Positions 52,865-60,225 of a stretch of 64,000 nt of DNA are shown piece by piece. Where the stretch lies: the NCBI RefSeq assembly GCF_019192735.1, contig NZ_JAHTKP010000017.1, positions 1 to 64,000 of the forward strand, written 5' to 3'. The notes beneath the pieces were generated by a model. The model saw only the letters and a program-made list of their open reading frames with translations. It was not told the DNA's origin and made no database searches. Position 1 is the stretch's first letter; each line of letters starts with the position of its first letter. This DNA is from Kitasatospora aureofaciens (GTDB lineage Bacteria > Actinomycetota > Actinomycetes > Streptomycetales > Streptomycetaceae). The translations under genes and the position numbers were made by a program.

Positions 52865-53857
52865 ATGCAGCCACGGAATTCGCGTCAGAACAGCTCCGCC
52901 CTGCGTGGTGCGGTCGACCTCGCCGCCGTGAAGGCGGCCGGTGAGGCAGCCCAGAAGGCCGAGCAGGCGCGGGCCGAGCGGGCCCGCCAGGCCGCCGCCG
53001 CCGAGGCGGCCGGTATCGCCCCCGCCGAGCCCGCCTACCGGCTCGTCATCGATGTCACCGAGGACACCTTCGAGGCCGAGGTCGTCCAGCGCTCCACCGA
53101 GGTGCCGGTCGTCATCGACTTCTGGGCCGAGTGGTGCGGCCCCTGCAAGCAGCTCAGCCCGATCCTGGAGAGCCTGGCCGAGGAGTACGCCGGCCAGTTC
53201 GTGCTCGCCAAGATCGACGTCGACGCCAACCCGCTGCTGTCCCAGCAGTTCGGCATCCAGGGCATCCCGGCCGTGATGGCCGTCGTGGCCGGCCAGCTGG
53301 TGCCGCTGTTCCAGGGCGCCGAGAGCGCGGCCAACGTCCGCAAGGTGCTGGACCAGCTGATCCTGGTCGCCGAGCAGCGCTTCGGCATCGCCGGCGGCGC
53401 GGCGGCCCCCGGTGGCGAGCCGGGCGGCGCCCCGCAGGGCTTCGAGGACCCGGCGCTGGCCGCCGCGCACGACGCACTGGACCGCGGCGACCTGGGCGGC
53501 GCGGTCCAGGCCTACAAGAACGTGCTGGCCGACCAGCCGGGCAACACCGAGGCGAAGCTGGGCCTGGCCCAGGCCGAACTGCTGAGCCGGATCGAGGGGC
53601 TGGACCTGCAGACCGTCCGGGCGGCGGCCGCGGCCGACCCGAAGAACGTCGAGGTGCAGCTCCAGGCGGCCGACCTGGACCTGGTGGGCGGCCACGTCGA
53701 GGACGCCTTCGGGCGCCTGGTGGACACCGTCGGCCGGACCGCGGGCGAGGACCGGGACGCCGCCCGGCTGCGCCTGCTGGAGCTGTTCGAGGTGATCGGG
53801 GCGGAGGACCCGCGCGTGGTGGTGGCCCGGGCGGCGCTGGCGCGCGTGCTGTTCTGA
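52865..53857 (+). CDS. Thioredoxin-domain protein with C-terminal TPR region (CnoX/YbbN-like)
   Basis: 330 aa. After a charged, disordered head (about residues 1-55) comes a thioredoxin fold with the intact active site WCGPC (residues 90-94) and the cis-Pro in IQGIPAVMAV, then a Gly/Ala linker and TPR-like helices (AAHDALDRGDLGGAVQAYKN, AKLGLAQAELLSRI). E. coli CnoX has the same layout but lacks the CxxC cysteine pair; here both Cys remain, so disulfide chemistry is possible. ATG 52865 is preceded by GGGGGAGGA. Confidence 0.9.
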   Translation: MQPRNSRQNSSALRGAVDLAAVKAAGEAAQKAEQARAERARQAAAAEAAGIAPAEPAYRLVIDVTEDTFEAEVVQRSTEVPVVIDFWAEWCGPCKQLSPILESLAEEYAGQFVLAKIDVDANPLLSQQFGIQGIPAVMAVVAGQLVPLFQGAESAANVRKVLDQLILVAEQRFGIAGGAAAPGGEPGGAPQGFEDPALAAAHDALDRGDLGGAVQAYKNVLADQPGNTEAKLGLAQAELLSRIEGLDLQTVRAAAAADPKNVEVQLQAADLDLVGGHVEDAFGRLVDTVGRTAGEDRDAARLRLLELFEVIGAEDPRVVVARAALARVLF

Positions 53858-54577
53858 GTCGGACAGGTCCGGTGATCCGTCCGACCTGACCGTGCGTCTG
53901 GCACGGCGGATGACCTGCGGTGTCGTGGGTGATTTGGCGACAATCCGGTCAACCGGACAGACGTTTACCAAATCTTGATTTCACCCGTGGGTGGTCACGC
54001 CTGGTGACCGCCCACGGGTGTTTCGCTGGTGTTTCCGGGGGATTTCGCCGTCACGATTCCTGCGCGACGTCACGCACGGTGCATATCGGGTCGATTCCAT
54101 GATCGACGTCACCGGGTGTTGGATTACCCGTCAGTAAGGAACCTCTTGTGCTTCGCCCGGGATTCAAGCACGATCGGCCACGCCCGGTCCCAGACTCCAA
54201 CCCCCGGCAGCCGGTCGGCGACGTGGAGCGCGGGATCCCCACCGGGTGATCCGTCGGCCCCGGCCGGCGGTAGGGAGGGCAGGGGGGTATCCGCGGTCCC
54301 ACGGCGGTTCCTGTCCTTCGACACGGTCGCGCACCCCTGCGCGGTCGCTGGTTGTCGCTCGGGGGTGATCGCCGATGTCGTCGGTCCTGCCCGCCGCCCC
54401 ACAAGGACGGCCGGTCCAGGGTCGGGAGTGCCGCAGTACGCAGGCCGCTCCCGCGTCCGACGACGCCCAAGGCGCTCTCCGCTACCGAGGACGTAGCTCT
54501 CTCCCATCCCAGGCCCCCACCGGCGCGGGAGTCGCCGCCGGGAGGCCGGAGATGTACGTCCCAGAAGGAGGACTCGC
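53858..54577 (+). other. 720-bp intergenic region before the exported cassette
   Basis: No gene is supported on either strand. It contains the inverted repeat TCCGGT-CA-ACCGGA (53944-53957), a strong hairpin (53982-54020), and beyond it an AT-richer patch (54117-54150) with TTGGATTACCCGTCAGTAAGG that may carry the promoter for the 54578 gene. The leader to ATG 54578 would then be more than 400 nt, long enough for RNA-level control. Confidence 0.4.
53982..54020 (+). terminator. 17-bp hairpin terminator downstream of the thioredoxin-TPR gene
   Basis: Arms 53982-53998 and 54004-54020 pair over 17 bp with one G-U wobble and a 5-nt loop; GTTTCGCTGGTGTTT follows. It lies 125 nt after the stop codon. 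Confidence 0.75.
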
Positions 54578-55249
54578 ATGTCCAAGACCTACGGCAAGAC
54601 CCGCTGGAAGCGCTTCGCCCTGGTGATGGTGCCGAGCATCGCGGCCACCGCCGCCGTCGGCTTCTCCATTGCCAACAGCGCGCTCGCCGCCTCGTTCAGC
54701 ATCTCCGGCCAGCAGTTCAAGGTGAGCACCGACCACCTGTCGGGCAAGAACTTCGCCCAGTTCGGCACCGTCGACATCGAGGCCAACGGCACGCCGCACC
54801 CGGTCGCCGTCTCGGCCTTCGACTCGGCCGACATCACCAACCTGTGCCAGTCCGTGGTGACCGACCTGTCCGCGTTCGGCCTGGGCAAGATCACCCTCCA
54901 ACTGCACGCTGGTGGTGCAGGCAGCAAGCCGGTGCACGCCGACAACCTGCTCATCGACCTGGAGCAGCTGAAGGCCGACGCGACCTTCACCAACATCAAC
55001 ATCGGCCAGGACGCGTCCACCCTCAAGGGCACCGCGACCCAGGGCTGGAAGACCCACCCCGGGGTCCAGAAGGCGGGCGGCGGTGCGGGTCTGCCGACCG
55101 GCGCCATGGGCTTCGCCCAGGCCGCCGACGGGGCCGACCTGAGCGGCGTCCAGCAGACCGCGCGCGCCACCTCGGCCGGCAACTTCGTGCTCAACGGCCT
55201 GAACCTCTCGCTCAAGCACGGCGACGGCCCGGGCAACGAGTGCTTCTGA
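54578..55249 (+). CDS. Exported DUF6230-type protein
   Basis: 223 aa. A basic N-terminus (KTRWKRFALVMV) and a hydrophobic stretch to about residue 35 (SIANSALAASF) form a signal peptide or anchor. The exported part is beta-rich with SISGQQFKVSTDHLSG, ADITNLCQSVV and a C-terminal GLNLSLKHGDGPGNECF with one Cys near each end. From memory it belongs to DUF6230, some members of which carry an unsupported cholesterol esterase label; no Ser hydrolase motif is visible. AGAAGGAGG precedes ATG 54578. First of three linked genes. Confidence 0.75.
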   Translation: MSKTYGKTRWKRFALVMVPSIAATAAVGFSIANSALAASFSISGQQFKVSTDHLSGKNFAQFGTVDIEANGTPHPVAVSAFDSADITNLCQSVVTDLSAFGLGKITLQLHAGGAGSKPVHADNLLIDLEQLKADATFTNINIGQDASTLKGTATQGWKTHPGVQKAGGGAGLPTGAMGFAQAADGADLSGVQQTARATSAGNFVLNGLNLSLKHGDGPGNECF

Positions 55250-55382
55250 GCCCCGCCTGACGGCGCGCCGGTTGGCACGCCCGAGTGACGGGTCCTTCGC
55301 AGGCCGGGGGCGGCGCGCTTTTCGCCGTTCCCGGCCTCACGCCAATGTTCTTCCCCTCGTAGAGACATCGAGGAGCTGCACC

Positions 55383-55976
55383 ATGTCCAGCGCAACGGTC
55401 GAAACCCGGACCGGCCACCAGAATCCGATCGGGTGGCTCTGGCGGCACTTCCGCGTGTTCCGCCGCACCAGGCCCTTCTGGGGCGGCCTGCTGGCCATGA
55501 TCGCCGGCGTCCCGATCCTGTACTTCCCGTACGCGCACCTCGCGCTCGGGAGCGTGACCATCGCGATGTCGACGACGGCGGGCGCCGGCTCGATGATCAT
55601 CGGCATTCTGATGATCATCCTCGGGCTCACCGGGTGGTTCCAGCCGGCCGTGCGGTTCTTTGCGGGCATAGCGACCATCCTGCTGACGCTGGTCTCGATC
55701 CCGGTCTCCAACCTGGCCGGGTTCGGGATGGCGCTGCTGCCGGGCCTGATCGGTGGCGGGCTGCTGGTCTCGTGGGCGCCGCTGCCGGAGCCGGAGGTTG
55801 CGGTGGCCAAGAGCACCGTTGCCGCTGCGGCCGAGCCCGCCGTCGCCGAGACCGCCGCCACCGAGGCACCCACCGCCAAGCTGCCCGCGCAGGGCGAGCC
55901 GAAGGAGCAGGCGCCGGCCGCCGAGGCTGCCATCCCGCAGCAGGCCGCTGCCGCAGACCCCGAGGAGGCGCGGTGA
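55383..55976 (+). CDS. DUF6114-type membrane protein
   Basis: 197 aa. A basic amphipathic start (WRHFRVFRRTRPFWGGLL) leads into four membrane helices (about residues 35-55, 60-85, 92-108, 112-132), and a C-terminal Ala/Glu/Pro-rich tail of about 60 residues follows. It matches, from memory, DUF6114 proteins that accompany DUF6230 genes. GAGGAGC precedes ATG 55383. Its stop overlaps the GTG of the next gene (GTGA). Confidence 0.75.
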   Translation: MSSATVETRTGHQNPIGWLWRHFRVFRRTRPFWGGLLAMIAGVPILYFPYAHLALGSVTIAMSTTAGAGSMIIGILMIILGLTGWFQPAVRFFAGIATILLTLVSIPVSNLAGFGMALLPGLIGGGLLVSWAPLPEPEVAVAKSTVAAAAEPAVAETAATEAPTAKLPAQGEPKEQAPAAEAAIPQQAAAADPEEAR

Positions 55977-57391
55977 GCACGTCGGACGAGCAACCACAGC
56001 GCTCCGGCCGCCACGCGGCGCCGCGCACGCCCGTCCGGGTCCGGCTGAGAGGCCGCGCGCTGGCGATGGCCGCCGTGCCGACCGCGCTGCTGATGGCCGC
56101 CGCCTACACGCCGAACCCGGCGCTGGCCGACTCCACGGCGGGCAAGCCGTGCGGCACCGCCCCGGCGGCCGTCCCGGACGTCGCGTCGGTGGTGGAGACG
56201 CCGGTGCCCAAGAGCGAGCTGCCGGTGCCGCCGCCCGGGCCGTCCGCGACGCCCACCACGGGTCCGACCACGGCCCCCACGAGCGTGCCGACGCAGGCGC
56301 CGACCATCGCGCCCGCCCCGCAGCCGTCCGCGCCGACCAAGACGCCGACCGCCGCCCCGACGGCCACCGTCACCACCCAGCCGCCCGCCGTCCGCTCCTC
56401 CGTGACCGGCACGGGCGCGGGGAGCGCGGTCTACCAGGGCAACGCGAGCGGGACCCCGAACGGGACCGCCAAGGCGTCGCAGGCCGGGCTGATCGACGAC
56501 ATCCTCGGCGGCATCAACAACCTGCTGAACCCCGGCAGTTCGCCCTCTGCGACGCCGTCCGCGACGTCGAGTGCCACCCCCGCCCCGGCGCCCGCCGCCC
56601 CCGCCCCGCGGGCGGGCACCCCGGCCCAGCCCGCGCAGCCGCAGGCCCCGGCCGCCGGTCAGCCCCAGGCGCAGCCCTCCGCGCGGCCGTCCGCGCAGCC
56701 GAACAGCGGCGACACCGTGACCCAGGCCCCGAAGCCGTCCGCGACGGGCAAGGCGACCCCGAAGCCGACGCCCTCCGCGAGCGCCTCCACCTCCGGGACG
56801 GCCACGCCGTCTGCCTCCGCGTCCCCGACCGCCTCACCGACCGCCAACCCGAACTGCGCGGTGGACACCCGCAACCTGACCGCCGCCGCGGCCGGCGAGC
56901 ACGTCGTCCCGGAGCAGAACTGGACGCTGCTGACCAGCCGCCTCGGCCTGCACGGCTCGGAGTTCTACGGCGTCTACGACGTGAAGACCCCGACCGGCAC
57001 CAAGCGGGTCCTGAAGTTCGTGGTGGCGAGCGTCGACATCGAGAACCTCGACATGTCGACTCTGGAGGGCAACGGCGTGACCTTCCACGTCCAGGGCGCC
57101 CCCGGCTCGACCTCGACCATGCGCAACGGCCCGGTCACCATGTACGTGGAGCGCCTGTCCGGCCACCTGTCCAAGGTGCTCGGCCTGCCGATCCCGATCG
57201 ACCTGGGCGAGATCACCCTCACCCCGGACACCCTGCCGCGCTGGCTGTACGACCTGATCGGCTCCGTCCCGATCCCGCTGGACCTGGAGCTGACCGGCGT
57301 CACCGCCAAGCAGGCCGGCCAGTTCGGCGGCACGCTGACGATCCCCGGCATGCACCTCTTCAACGACAACGCGCCCTACAGCAACAAGTAG
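55973..57391 (+). CDS. Large exported Pro/Thr-rich protein of the DUF6230/DUF6114 cassette
   Basis: 472 aa. A signal-like N-terminus (RGRALAMAAVPTALLMAAAY, then PNPALA) precedes about 250 residues of Pro/Thr/Ser/Ala-rich low-complexity sequence with PTAAPTATVTTQ-type repeats, and a C-terminal folded domain of about 170 residues (from NCAVDTRNLTAAAAGEHVV to the end) that resembles the exported part of the DUF6230 protein in its beta-rich pattern (LKFVVASVDIENLDMSTLEG). No enzyme motif. GTG 55973 overlaps the stop of the membrane protein gene, so both are translated together. Function unknown. Confidence 0.72.
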   Translation: MSTSDEQPQRSGRHAAPRTPVRVRLRGRALAMAAVPTALLMAAAYTPNPALADSTAGKPCGTAPAAVPDVASVVETPVPKSELPVPPPGPSATPTTGPTTAPTSVPTQAPTIAPAPQPSAPTKTPTAAPTATVTTQPPAVRSSVTGTGAGSAVYQGNASGTPNGTAKASQAGLIDDILGGINNLLNPGSSPSATPSATSSATPAPAPAAPAPRAGTPAQPAQPQAPAAGQPQAQPSARPSAQPNSGDTVTQAPKPSATGKATPKPTPSASASTSGTATPSASASPTASPTANPNCAVDTRNLTAAAAGEHVVPEQNWTLLTSRLGLHGSEFYGVYDVKTPTGTKRVLKFVVASVDIENLDMSTLEGNGVTFHVQGAPGSTSTMRNGPVTMYVERLSGHLSKVLGLPIPIDLGEITLTPDTLPRWLYDLIGSVPIPLDLELTGVTAKQAGQFGGTLTIPGMHLFNDNAPYSNK

Positions 57392-57398
57392 GCGCCGG

Positions 57399-57449
57399 AA
57401 CGCCCGTGGGGCGGCCCCTCTGCAAAGGAGGAGCCGCCCCACGGGCGTT
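57399..57449. terminator. Bidirectional 17-bp hairpin between the cassette and pyk
   Basis: Arms 57399-57415 and 57433-57449 pair perfectly (17 bp) and enclose a 17-nt loop. It lies between stops at 57391 (plus) and 57462 (minus). Confidence 0.85.
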
Positions 57450-57461
57450 GGGCGCGTGGTA

Positions 57462-58889
57462 CTACTCGCTGCGGGTGCCCAGGTGGTGCACCTGGACCAT
57501 GTTGGTGTTGCCGGGGATGCCGGGCGGGGAGCCGGCGGTGACGATGACGGTGTCGCCCTCGCTCAGCCGGCCCATGCGCAGCAGCTCGCGGTCGACCTGC
57601 GCGACCATCTCGTCGGTGGTGTCGACCTGCTCGGTGACGTGCGCCTCGACGCCCCAGCTCAGCGAGAGCTGGCTGCGGGTGGCGGCGTCCGGGGTGAACG
57701 CGATCACGGGGATCGGCGAACGGTAGCGGGACAGGCGGCGGGCGGTGTCACCGGACTTGGTGAACGCGACCAGCGCCTTGCCGTTCAGGAAGTCGCCCAG
57801 CTCGCACGCGGCGCGGGCGATCGAGCCGCCCTGGGTGCGCGGCTTGCGGCCCGGGTTGAGCGGCTGGAGGCCCTGGGAGAGCAGTTCCTCCTCGGCCTTC
57901 TCGCAGATCCGGCTCATGGTGCGGACGGTCTCGACCGGGTACTTGCCGACGCTGGACTCGGCCGACAGCATGACCGCGTCGGTGCCGTCCAGGATGGCGT
58001 TGGCGACGTCGGAGACCTCGGCGCGGGTCGGGCGCGAGGCGTGGATCATCGACTCCATCATCTGGGTGGCGACGATGACCGGCTTGGCGTTGCGGCGGGC
58101 CAGTGTGATGAGCTGCTTCTGGACCAGCGGCACCCGCTCCAGCGGGTACTCGACGGCCAGGTCGCCGCGGGCGACCATGATGGCGTCGAAGGCGAGGACG
58201 ATCTCCTCCATGGCCTCGACGGCCTGCGGCTTCTCGATCTTGGCGATGACCGGCATGCGGATGCCGACCTCGTCCATGACCGCGTGGACGTCCTTGATGT
58301 CGTCCGCGTTGCGGACGAAGGACAGGGCGATCATGTCGACGCCCAGGCGGAGCGCGAAGCGCAGGTCCTCCTTGTCCTTCTCGGACAGGGCGGGCACGTT
58401 CACGGCCGCGCCGGGCAGGTTGATGCCCTTGTTGTTCGAGAGCACGCCGCCCTCGACCACCACGGTCTTCACCCGCGGGCCGTCGACGCTGACGACCTCC
58501 AGGGCGATGACGCCGTCGTTGATCAGGATCGGGTCGCCGGGCTTCACGTCGCCGGGCAGGCCCTTGTAGGTGGTGCCGCAGATGTGCTGGTCACCGGGGA
58601 CGTCCTCGGTGGTGATGGTGAACTCGTCGCCGTTGTCGACGGTCACCGGGCCGTTGGCGAAGGTCGCCAGACGGATCTTGGGACCCTGGAGGTCGGCCAG
58701 GACGCCGATGGCCTTGCCGGTGTCCTCCGAGACCTGGCGGACCTTTCGGTACCGCTCCTCGTGGTCCGCGTGGGTGCCGTGGCTCATGTTCAGTCGGGCG
58801 ACGTTCATGCCCGCCTCGACGATGGCCTTCAGCTGTTCGTAGGAGTCCGTGGCCGGACCCAGGGTGCAGACAATTTTCGCTCGGCGCAT
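57462..58889 (-). CDS. pyk: Pyruvate kinase
   Basis: 475 aa. It converts PEP and ADP to pyruvate and ATP. It begins RRAKIVCTLGPATDSYEQL; NMSHGTHADHEE, the catalytic Lys in VIAKIEKPQAVE, the metal site in MVARGDLAVEYPLE, and ATQMMESMIHASRPTRAEV are all present. The C-terminal allosteric domain is complete. No ribosome binding site precedes ATG 58889, but TAGACT lies 7 nt upstream, so the mRNA may be leaderless. It is separated from ackA by 94 nt on the same strand. Confidence 0.97.
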   Translation of the reverse strand: MRRAKIVCTLGPATDSYEQLKAIVEAGMNVARLNMSHGTHADHEERYRKVRQVSEDTGKAIGVLADLQGPKIRLATFANGPVTVDNGDEFTITTEDVPGDQHICGTTYKGLPGDVKPGDPILINDGVIALEVVSVDGPRVKTVVVEGGVLSNNKGINLPGAAVNVPALSEKDKEDLRFALRLGVDMIALSFVRNADDIKDVHAVMDEVGIRMPVIAKIEKPQAVEAMEEIVLAFDAIMVARGDLAVEYPLERVPLVQKQLITLARRNAKPVIVATQMMESMIHASRPTRAEVSDVANAILDGTDAVMLSAESSVGKYPVETVRTMSRICEKAEEELLSQGLQPLNPGRKPRTQGGSIARAACELGDFLNGKALVAFTKSGDTARRLSRYRSPIPVIAFTPDAATRSQLSLSWGVEAHVTEQVDTTDEMVAQVDRELLRMGRLSEGDTVIVTAGSPPGIPGNTNMVQVHHLGTRSE

Positions 58890-58896
58890 ATGGATC

Positions 58897-58902
58897 AGTC
58901 TA
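58897..58902 (-). promoter_or_regulatory. Candidate -10 box of pyk
   Basis: TAGACT on the minus strand with 7 nt to ATG 58889. A convincing -35 sequence is not apparent. Confidence 0.4.
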
Positions 58903-58983
58903 TCCGTTCGTGTTATGGGTGCATTCGGCACGAATCGTGAGGAATCGCCGACGAAGGATTCCGCGGAGCGAGACAAAACAGTG

Positions 58984-60225
58984 TCAGTCCTCGGACTCCT
59001 GGTACTCCTGGTGCTCCCGGGGCTGCCGGTGCACAAGGGCGAAGGCCTGCTGCGCGATCTCCAGTTCCTCGTCGGTGGGCACCACCGCGACCGCCACCCG
59101 GGCGTACGCGGGCGAGATGATCCGGGGCTCGCCGGAGCGCACCGAGTTCAGCTCGGGATCCACCGCGATGCCCAGCTCCTCCAGTCCGGCCGTGGCCGCC
59201 GCGCGCACCGGCGCCGCGTTCTCGCCGACGCCCGCGGTGAACGCGATCGCGTCCACCCGGCCGAGCACCGCGTAGTAGCCGCCGATGTACTTGCGCAGCC
59301 GGTGGATGTAGGAGTCGAAGGCCAGCCTCGCGTCCGCGTCCCCCTCCTCGGCGCGGCGCATGATCTCGCGCATGTCGTTGTCCCCGCACAGGCCGCGCAG
59401 GCCGCTGCGGCGGTTGAGCAGGTCGTCGATCTCGTCGATCGACAGCCCGCCGACCCGGTGCAGGTGGAACACCACGCCCGCGTCGATGTCGCCCGAGCGG
59501 GTGCCCATGACCAGGCCCTCCAGCGGGGTCAGGCCCATCGAGGTGTCCACGCACCGGCCGCCGCTGACCGCCGAGGCTGAGGCGCCGTTGCCCAGGTGCA
59601 GCACGATCACGTTCACCTCGGCCGGGTCCTTGCCGAGCAGCCGTGCGGTGGCCCGCGAGACGTACTGGTGCGAGGTGCCGTGGAAGCCGTAGCGGCGCAC
59701 CCGGTGCTCGTCCGCGACGGCCTTGTCGATCGCGTACCGGGCCGCGTACTCGGGCATCGAGGCGTGGAAGGCGGTGTCGAAGACGGCCACCTGCGGCAGG
59801 TCGGGGCGCAGCGCGCGGGCCACCTCGATGCCGGTGATGTTGGCCGGGTTGTGCAGCGGCGCGACCGGGACCAGCCGGCGGATCTCCCTGAGCACCTCGT
59901 CGGTGATCACGGTCGGCTCGGTGAACCGCTTGCCGCCGTGCACCACCCGATGGCCGATCGCGGCCAGCTCGGGGGAGTCCAGCCCGAGGCCGTCGGCGGA
60001 CAGCTCCTCGGCGACGGCCTTCAGCGCGGCCGAGTGGTCCGGGAAGGTCTGCAGCGTCTCGCGCCGCTCGCCCGAGCGCGGGGTGTGCATCAGCCGCCCG
60101 CTCGGCTCGCCGATCCGCTCGACCAGCCCGGAGGCCAGCCGGGCGCCGTCGAGCATGTCGATCAGCTGGTACTTGACGGACGAGGAGCCGGCGTTCAGGA
60201 CAAGAACGCGCGTACCTTCACTCAC
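58984..60225 (-). CDS. ackA: Acetate kinase
   Basis: 413 aa. It interconverts acetyl phosphate plus ADP with acetate plus ATP. Family motifs: VLVLNAGSSSVKYQLI, the substrate-binding HRVVHGG, FDTAFHASMP, YGFHGTSHQYVS, LHLGNGASASAV and FTAGVGENA. GTG 60225 overlaps the pta stop codon (GTGA), so pta and ackA are co-translated. The C-terminus ends in a charged HQEYQESED tail. Confidence 0.97.
   Translation of the reverse strand: MSEGTRVLVLNAGSSSVKYQLIDMLDGARLASGLVERIGEPSGRLMHTPRSGERRETLQTFPDHSAALKAVAEELSADGLGLDSPELAAIGHRVVHGGKRFTEPTVITDEVLREIRRLVPVAPLHNPANITGIEVARALRPDLPQVAVFDTAFHASMPEYAARYAIDKAVADEHRVRRYGFHGTSHQYVSRATARLLGKDPAEVNVIVLHLGNGASASAVSGGRCVDTSMGLTPLEGLVMGTRSGDIDAGVVFHLHRVGGLSIDEIDDLLNRRSGLRGLCGDNDMREIMRRAEEGDADARLAFDSYIHRLRKYIGGYYAVLGRVDAIAFTAGVGENAAPVRAAATAGLEELGIAVDPELNSVRSGEPRIISPAYARVAVAVVPTDEELEIAQQAFALVHRQPREHQEYQESED

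Noticed and set aside
54124..54585. 153-codon minus-strand frame before the exported cassette
   Set aside because: Composition is Arg/Pro/Gly-rich without a ribosome binding site or recognisable domain.
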